A stretch of DNA of 64,000 nt from Gerris lacustris. Lineage: Eukaryota > Arthropoda > Insecta > Hemiptera > Gerridae. Below the pieces are notes generated by a model. That model worked only from the letters and a program-made list of their open reading frames with translations. It did not search any database and had not been told where the DNA came from. The stretch spans positions 17,733,877 through 17,797,876 of the forward strand of contig OX578282.1 of the NCBI GenBank assembly GCA_951217055.1, given 5' to 3'. Position numbers and translations under genes: made by a program. Of the stretch, positions 59,401-64,000 are shown one piece after another (the first letter of the stretch is position 1; each line of letters opens with the position of its first letter).

Positions 59401-62400
59401 TCACCTTCAGAACTGGATGTACAGGCATAATAATAATGCTATATGCACTCCTCAGCGCCCAACTTATGTAAGTATTTAATAATTTTAGATGCTCTTATTC
59501 AATTTAATTGGAGTTGATCAAATCCTACATCTGTTAAAATCATAAGGTATTAGACTCTTAGCTAATAACCGTATTTCTAAAGAGTCGGCTTTCAATGAAA
59601 ATTACCATTGATGTGCTAGTGAAAACAGCAGAGTAACTTTGCTAAAACTCTTGCTTCTAGTTATAAGTAGAAGAAATTGTATTATTTATCTGCAACTGAT
59701 ATTGGACACTTTTAGCTAATATTTGTGTTGTGAAAATATACAGTTATAAAATACTTATTTAGTTAGTTGGATCCTCTTCTAACTCCTGAGGGCGTAGAGG
59801 ATTGACAAAGGCATCTCCAGATGGGCACCTCCTAGGGCCTGGGTAGCCTGCTAGGGGCTACCCAGGCCTCTTAGGAGAGAGTGGATGACTCTCAATCAGA
59901 CTAGTAGATTAATTTATGGCTGTCCACCTGACCATATAGCTCTGGGTTCAATTCCCGGACCAGGCCCCCTGCTAGATGTTCACCCAGCATTGGGTAAATA
60001 AATGGAAAGCTGCTCGAAAGAGTTGCACCACCAGGTTTCGGCCTGGAAACGATGATCGACACGCAGTTCGATATAAAATCAAAAAGTGGAGATATGGTAC
60101 ACAAAAAGGTTAAACGCTTTACATAAAAATGTTAAGGGTTTGTTCAATAGGCCCACCTAAGTGGCCTTCATCTTCAAGTGTAAAAAAACCCTGGAAAAAA
60201 AATGAATCTCCAGGCTTGCCTCTCCTAACTTATTTTCTAGGTGCTATCCCAACAGGATATACCTCTTTCCTAGCAATTGATGTGGAGATTGTCCAGCCAA
60301 GCATTAAAAACATTTTTAATTGAAAATAAATTAATACTCCCATAATGCCACTTTTTTTAAAAAAATTAAATAAGTTTTTGAGGAAGAACAGAACTAAAAA
60401 TAACTCTATTCTATAACAGTCCATATTGTTTGCATTAATTAAAATTAAATTGAAGAAAACATATCTACAAGTGAACTTTTCTTTATAAATTCAAAAGAAA
60501 AATTCCACTTTTAAAGTGTACTAACTAATTTTTTTTTTATTCTAGGGTGTGAAGCATATTTCTGACTTGCCAGTTGAAGTGATACTTTACATATTAAGAT
60601 GGGTTGTAAGTACTGAATTAGATTTGAGGTCACTTGAACAAGTAAGTGCCGTGTCTCGTGGTCTATATGTCTGTTCCAGGGATCCAGAAATATGGAGAGT
60701 TGCTTGTACCAGGTATTGATTAATTTAATATTATTTCTTATCTTATTATTCTTCTCCTTAAAGTAAGTTAAGTAAAGTAGAACATGCAGGTAGGGAAACA
60801 TTGTGTGAGGATCCGATATATGCCCTATTTAATACAGGGATTGGTAACTTCACTCGTCCACTTTACATGATCATAAGTGTGAAAAATGTCATGCCTCCTT
60901 GGGATTCCTCTCTGCATTATTAATGTGTTTGATTAAACTCTTTGACTTTATGACTCTCTGAATACTTCTTAAGACCACTCACTTACTTACTAAGTGTAGC
61001 TCTACAGCCTGGTGTGGGCTTTGACTTGCCTCATGATTTTGCCTCCGATAATTCCTTTTTTAGGGTCCATAGGCAAAACCAAGGACCCTTATATTTTCCT
61101 GTGTGTGACTGTCCGCCCGTCCTGTCGCCGGCTACACCTTTCGTCCGATCACTTTGAAATTTGGCATGTATGTGTCTTGTACCTACCCACATATTTTAAA
61201 AATCTAGCGACTTAAAAAAAAATATTTAAAAAAAAATTAGGGTAAAAAAACTTAAGGGTTAACATTTTTTTTTTTTTTTTTTCGACACCGTGAGGGGTAT
61301 CATATGAAAGGGTACGCCGAGCTGATTACAAAAATATATAATTCTTTGATTATAACTTTCGGCAAGTTTGAAGCGGGTGTGAAACAGTGTGAACCCCCCC
61401 CCCCCCCCCCTCTATCTCGCTTATGTGAAGTGCAATAAATCTGAAAAAATTCCTGAACATTCTTCGACCAAAAGTTAAGATACCACTTTTTGGAAATTTC
61501 GAAAAAAATATTATTTTATTTTTTATTGACAAAATACGTTTTTTTATAATTATGGCCTTTTCGATGTATTTACATGGTTGTAGCCCGGTTCAGTGGCAAA
61601 AAAATACTTTATTAGAGTGTGTTTTGAGAATATCAGACCCTTAGAATGGTTCAAAGTAAGCTTTTTAGCATTTTAAAAAAACACTGTGTATTAATACACT
61701 TTACAGTTAAACACTAAACAGTGTGGCCTACGGACCCTCGCTGTGTGCTGACTAGCTCACACTTGACCTGTTTATTTTAGCTTCAGATCTCCATACTCTA
61801 ACCTGGAGCATTTTAAAATCTCCTTCCATTTTGTCAATCCACTTTTTTAAACTGTTACTCCCCTTATAAAAACAGAAGTGTGATATTTCTTTGTTCCGAA
61901 GTACTATTGTGTCTTAATAGTTATTTAGTCAGTCCTTCTTTAAATTCTAAAAAAAAAAAAGTAGGGGAATAACAATCTAAAGAAGTACCCCAGTATGGTC
62001 CTCTTTGTCGATTTCCTTGTATTTGGGCATGCAGAACCTTTTCTTGGCATCCTACCATCCACCCCACTCCTAATGTCCAAACCATTCCAATATAAGATGT
62101 CTAACACATATTATGATATCTTTACCACTTGCATTTTTAAAGTCTCCTTATCACCTGCACAGTTTATCTGAAGAAGGCTGCATTAGAACAGCCGAAACTG
62201 GTCAATTGTTACAAATATAATTATTTTGTGTGAAGACACACACAAAAAAAAAAAAAAATTATTTTGTTGTTTGGTTATTGAACTACACCTCTTCTATCTT
62301 TACCTTTTTTTTATTTTTAAATTTTTGGTAGTATTCATACTACGGAAAGATTAAATTTTACTTTAAATCAAATTATAATATACCCTTCAAAATACTATCT

Positions 62401-63390
62401 ACATCAGAATTTGTACAGATCCATCATTCACCTTTTTCCCATATTGTTCAACAGCATTTTTGCATTAAAATTCTTTGTGTTCACTCTCATTAAAAAAAAT
62501 ACTCTCATTCATCCACTGTTGTTAAGCTGTTGTGGGGACCACACCAATAAAAACTTGCGTTGTGTTTTAAATTTACTGTGCGGTGAAAATATTTACAAAA
62601 AATTACTACAAATAGTTAATAAATTGTGTGTCAGACCGTATACAGTATACACGACCCCGCACGCATTCAATACACACAGCGCACATTTTTTATTGGGTGG
62701 ATCCAGCTTTAGAGTTGAAGATTCAGCACCATACATCACTGCAGGCCATACAAATGTCCTGTAAAGGTTTTCAATTTATTTTCCCTTGTCAATATTCTCG
62801 ATTTGAATTTGGTAATTATTGTAAATTATGCCTAGTTACCAGCTTGTATTCTTCTATTAATTCTTATGACCACTTGGTCCTGTTGAAAGGGGGATAGGCT
62901 TTTAATTAAATGTTTACTCCTTTCTTGAACTGAGTTGGACAAACTATCTAAGAACTTGACTAAAAATGTTTTAATAAAAGAACATTTTAAATTTCTTTAT
63001 ATTACTCGAGCTGAGACATAGATCTCAAACAAATTTGGTTTTGTCATGTGGATTATTTTTTTTATTACTAAGAAGCTGGGTTAAGATTTGGAGGTGAACA
63101 TAAACAATACATAAAATACGGAGTTGTACCTTGGCTGACACTGGATCTAAGTGTTTAGTTGTGATTTCTGTTTGAATAATTTTCCCTACTTGTTTGTACA
63201 GGGCTTATGGTGTGAGGAGTAACAGCCTTGGCCCATACGCAAGCTGGAGAGAAATGTTCATATTTCGTTCTCGAGTGAATACATCAGGCTGCTACATCAG
63301 TAAGACTACATACATTAGACCTGGGGAGCACAGTTTCCAAGATAAGCAATACAGGCCGTGGCATCTTGTTCACTACTTCAGATATTTCAG
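56457..63390 (+). CDS. FBXO9: F-box only protein 9 (FBXO9), middle part; 3' end outside window
   Basis: FBXO9 is the substrate-recognition subunit of an SCF E3 ubiquitin ligase. Six exons join in phase: 56457-56570, 57483-57620, 58962-59106, 59268-59467, 60546-60712 and 63202-63390. Exons 1-2 give a Ser/Gly/Glu-rich stretch and [13 protein letters not shown]. Exon 3 is the TPR/MIT-like helix pair ([20 protein letters not shown]...[10 protein letters not shown]). Exon 4 is a very acidic linker. Exon 5 is the F-box ([29 protein letters not shown]), which binds SKP1. Exon 6 has the family signature YASWREMF and [15 protein letters not shown]. Agreement with the human protein is strong in exons 3, 5 and 6. 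The start codon is not certain; a tentative one lies at 55429. The last exon ends in phase 2 at a GT donor, so the conserved C-terminal domain is beyond the window. Confidence 0.95.
56614..57051. mobile_element. About 438-bp TIR element in an FBXO9 intron
   Basis: AGCGGCCTTTACAC occurs at the left end and inverted at the right end (gtgtaaaggccgct), where five extra bases repeat the AGCGG. ATT lies outside both ends. The interior is GC-richer than the intron and holds short words such as gtgtaaag and ctttacac repeatedly. An ORF at 56588-56920 crosses the element boundary and is not considered a gene. Confidence 0.75.
57907..58413. repeat. About 500-bp interspersed repeat, copy 1 (FBXO9 intron)
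   Basis: Shares many blocks in the same order and orientation with 61315-61776: gtgcaataaatc, cttcgaccaaaagt, ggaaatttcgaaaaaa, tcgatgtattta, agtaggctttttagcatttt and cacacttgacctgtttatt. The class is unknown; no TIR, LTR or coding sequence seen. Confidence 0.88.
58414..58735. repeat. Degenerate tandem repeat built on ttattagcttgtttacttgt
   Basis: Words like ttattagctt, tgtttacttgtt, cttgttgtctta and tattgacttatt recur without a fixed period for about 320 bp directly after the interspersed repeat. It looks like a decayed minisatellite with a unit of roughly 15-30 bp. Confidence 0.7.
59880..60110 (+). mobile_element. tRNA-derived SINE-like element
   Basis: gggttcaattcccgg at about 59943 is a near-perfect box B. 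A weak box-A-like stretch (tggctgtccacctgac) lies about 25 bases upstream. The following sequence (aggtttcggcctggaaacga) reads like a SINE body. No tRNA cloverleaf is possible. 59800-59875, just upstream, contains an imperfect palindrome (gcctgggtagcc...ggctacccaggcc). Confidence 0.5.
61315..61776. repeat. About 460-bp interspersed repeat, copy 2 (FBXO9 intron)
   Basis: Direct repeat of 57907-58413. The upstream flank (61060-61300: cctgtcgccggctacaccttt, cgatcactttgaaatttggc) is not seen at copy 1, so this copy may be longer or lie in another repeat. Confidence 0.88.
61841..61989. mobile_element. 'ctttagattgttact' family MITE, about 149 bp
   Basis: Left end taaactgttactccccttat; right end aggggaataacaatctaaag then aagtacc. 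The interior aacagaagtgtgatatttct and tagttatttagtcagtcc match the copies at 22.38 and 49.06 kb. Confidence 0.8.
62160..62275 (+). mobile_element. Fragment with hammerhead-like / Penelope-type terminal motif
   Basis: ctgaaga (62168-62174), a stem ggctg...cagcc (62176-62180 with 62189-62193) and gaaac (62194-62198) lie in the order of a hammerhead ribozyme core. The wider string 'ctgaagaaggc...gccgaaac' is typical of Penelope-like element termini. It is followed by atataattattttgtg and an A run. No reverse transcriptase or GIY-YIG sequence is nearby, so this is at most a terminal fragment. Confidence 0.4.
62312..62380. repeat. Copy 2 of the segment at 17594-17660
   Basis: tttggtagtattcatactac and ggaaagattaaattttact are shared in direct orientation, with an indel of about three bases in the run that follows. 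Confidence 0.8.
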
Positions 63391-63829
63391 GTATTTTAAT
63401 TAGTTTTCTTTAATTATTTATAATATTTAAACAAATTTTCTACTATTTTACCAAAAAAACACATATTTATTTATTTTTATTTTTTCAGTATGCTTTGGTA
63501 TTTATTAATATGCCATATTTATTTTACGAGCATCATCTCTCATTTACCTATAAACGTTATTCCTTAACTGGTTTACTACAAGGTAACTAGTTAAGAAATT
63601 GCCTCTGAGCATGTAGTTTAACTTTTTGCTCAGGCTTGAATGGTCTGTCTCTGAATTTTTAATCTCTCGAAAAAAAATAAATAAATAAAAAAATAAATAA
63701 TAATTAAATAAATAAATAAAAGTAAGAGTGGTAAACAAAAATGTTAACACTTTAATTTTACAACCACACTACTCCTTTACATAGTTGTAAAAGGCATCTT
63801 TGCAACTTGATTTTTTTTTTTTCTTTTAA

Positions 63830-64000
63830 CCCTTTGACGGCGGCATGTATCACCTTATGATATATGAGGATTTTGCAGCCCTACTGCAGGTATCAGCATG
63901 TGATACATATCAAACCAGCTTCTGAGGGGTAGGGAGAAGCGTGGGCACCAACAATCGCCCCCATTTTTTTTCTAATTTTTTTGTGCTTATACTGTATTTT
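63830..64000 (+). mobile_element. Possible piggyBac-like 5' end, cut by the window edge
   Basis: TTAA (63826-63829) is followed by CCCTTTGACGGCGGCATGTA, which looks like a piggyBac terminus (TTAA plus CCC). A palindromic pair, atgtatcacc...gtgatacat, lies within the next 75 bases. The right end would be outside the window. Confidence 0.4.

Larger units (their letters stand above)
60713..63201. other. FBXO9 intron, 2.5 kb, with several repeats
   Basis: No exon recognised between the F-box exon and the YASWREMF exon. It contains a possible SINE fragment at 60790-60920 (catgcctccttgggattcc is like the 30.5 kb SINE), the 61315-61776 repeat, the 61841-61989 MITE, the Penelope-like motif at 62168 and the 62312-62380 repeat. 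Poly(C) lies at about 61387-61400. An ORF at 62411-62764 has no recognisable similarity. Confidence 0.5.

Noticed and set aside
59939..59962. Box-B-like sequence as a functional tRNA gene
   Set aside because: No acceptor or anticodon stem can be drawn around it; a SINE explains it better.

Overview
The window is AT-rich eukaryotic nuclear DNA with spliced genes, long AT-rich introns and dense transposon debris. The encoded proteins (insect-like Rad21, FBXO9 and MTRES1), the BEL/Pao retrotransposon and the pogo, mariner and PIF/Harbinger-type elements point to an insect. Large introns and varied short inverted-repeat elements would fit a hemipteran-like genome, but the order is an inference. 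I found no bacterial features, CRISPR array, rRNA or intact tRNA.

Layout. (1) 375-2317, minus strand: the 5' part of an MTRES1-like gene (mitochondrial transcription rescue factor), running off the left edge. (2) 4071-7663, plus: a three-exon C2H2 zinc-finger gene with one N-terminal finger and a 14-finger array; it is head to head with MTRES1, so 2.3-3.1 kb is a candidate divergent promoter. (3) 7.7-19.8 kb: intergenic, holding several terminal-inverted-repeat (TIR) elements, one carrying a 30-bp minisatellite, and a pogo element nested between two inverted arms. (4) 21557-41659, plus: the cohesin kleisin Rad21 (verthandi), 12 coding exons joining in phase to 773 codons plus stop, probably with a non-coding first exon near 20.1 kb. 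Its last intron holds a complete BEL/Pao retrotransposon in antisense (33942-41296) with two almost identical LTRs, a 5-bp target duplication and an open 1757-codon gag-pol. (5) 42-55 kb: gene-free, with TIR elements, LINE tail fragments, a fold-back element inserted into an older repeat, and a decayed mariner-like element. (6) 56457-63390, plus: FBXO9, an SCF ubiquitin-ligase subunit, six coding exons in the window and continuing past the right edge.

The four host genes are unrelated housekeeping or regulatory genes (mitochondrial RNA metabolism, DNA binding, sister-chromatid cohesion, protein turnover). Nothing here suggests a new multi-gene system. The most unusual material is transposon biology: a set of TIR elements flanked by TWA-type trinucleotides (TAA or TTA) and with related 'GGC...CACAC' ends but unrelated interiors; the young intact BEL copy inside Rad21; layered insertions at 17.7-19.0 and 51.7-52.3 kb; and a hammerhead-like motif at 62.2 kb. 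Exon boundaries were placed by eye from splice consensus, reading phase and protein similarity, without transcript data.
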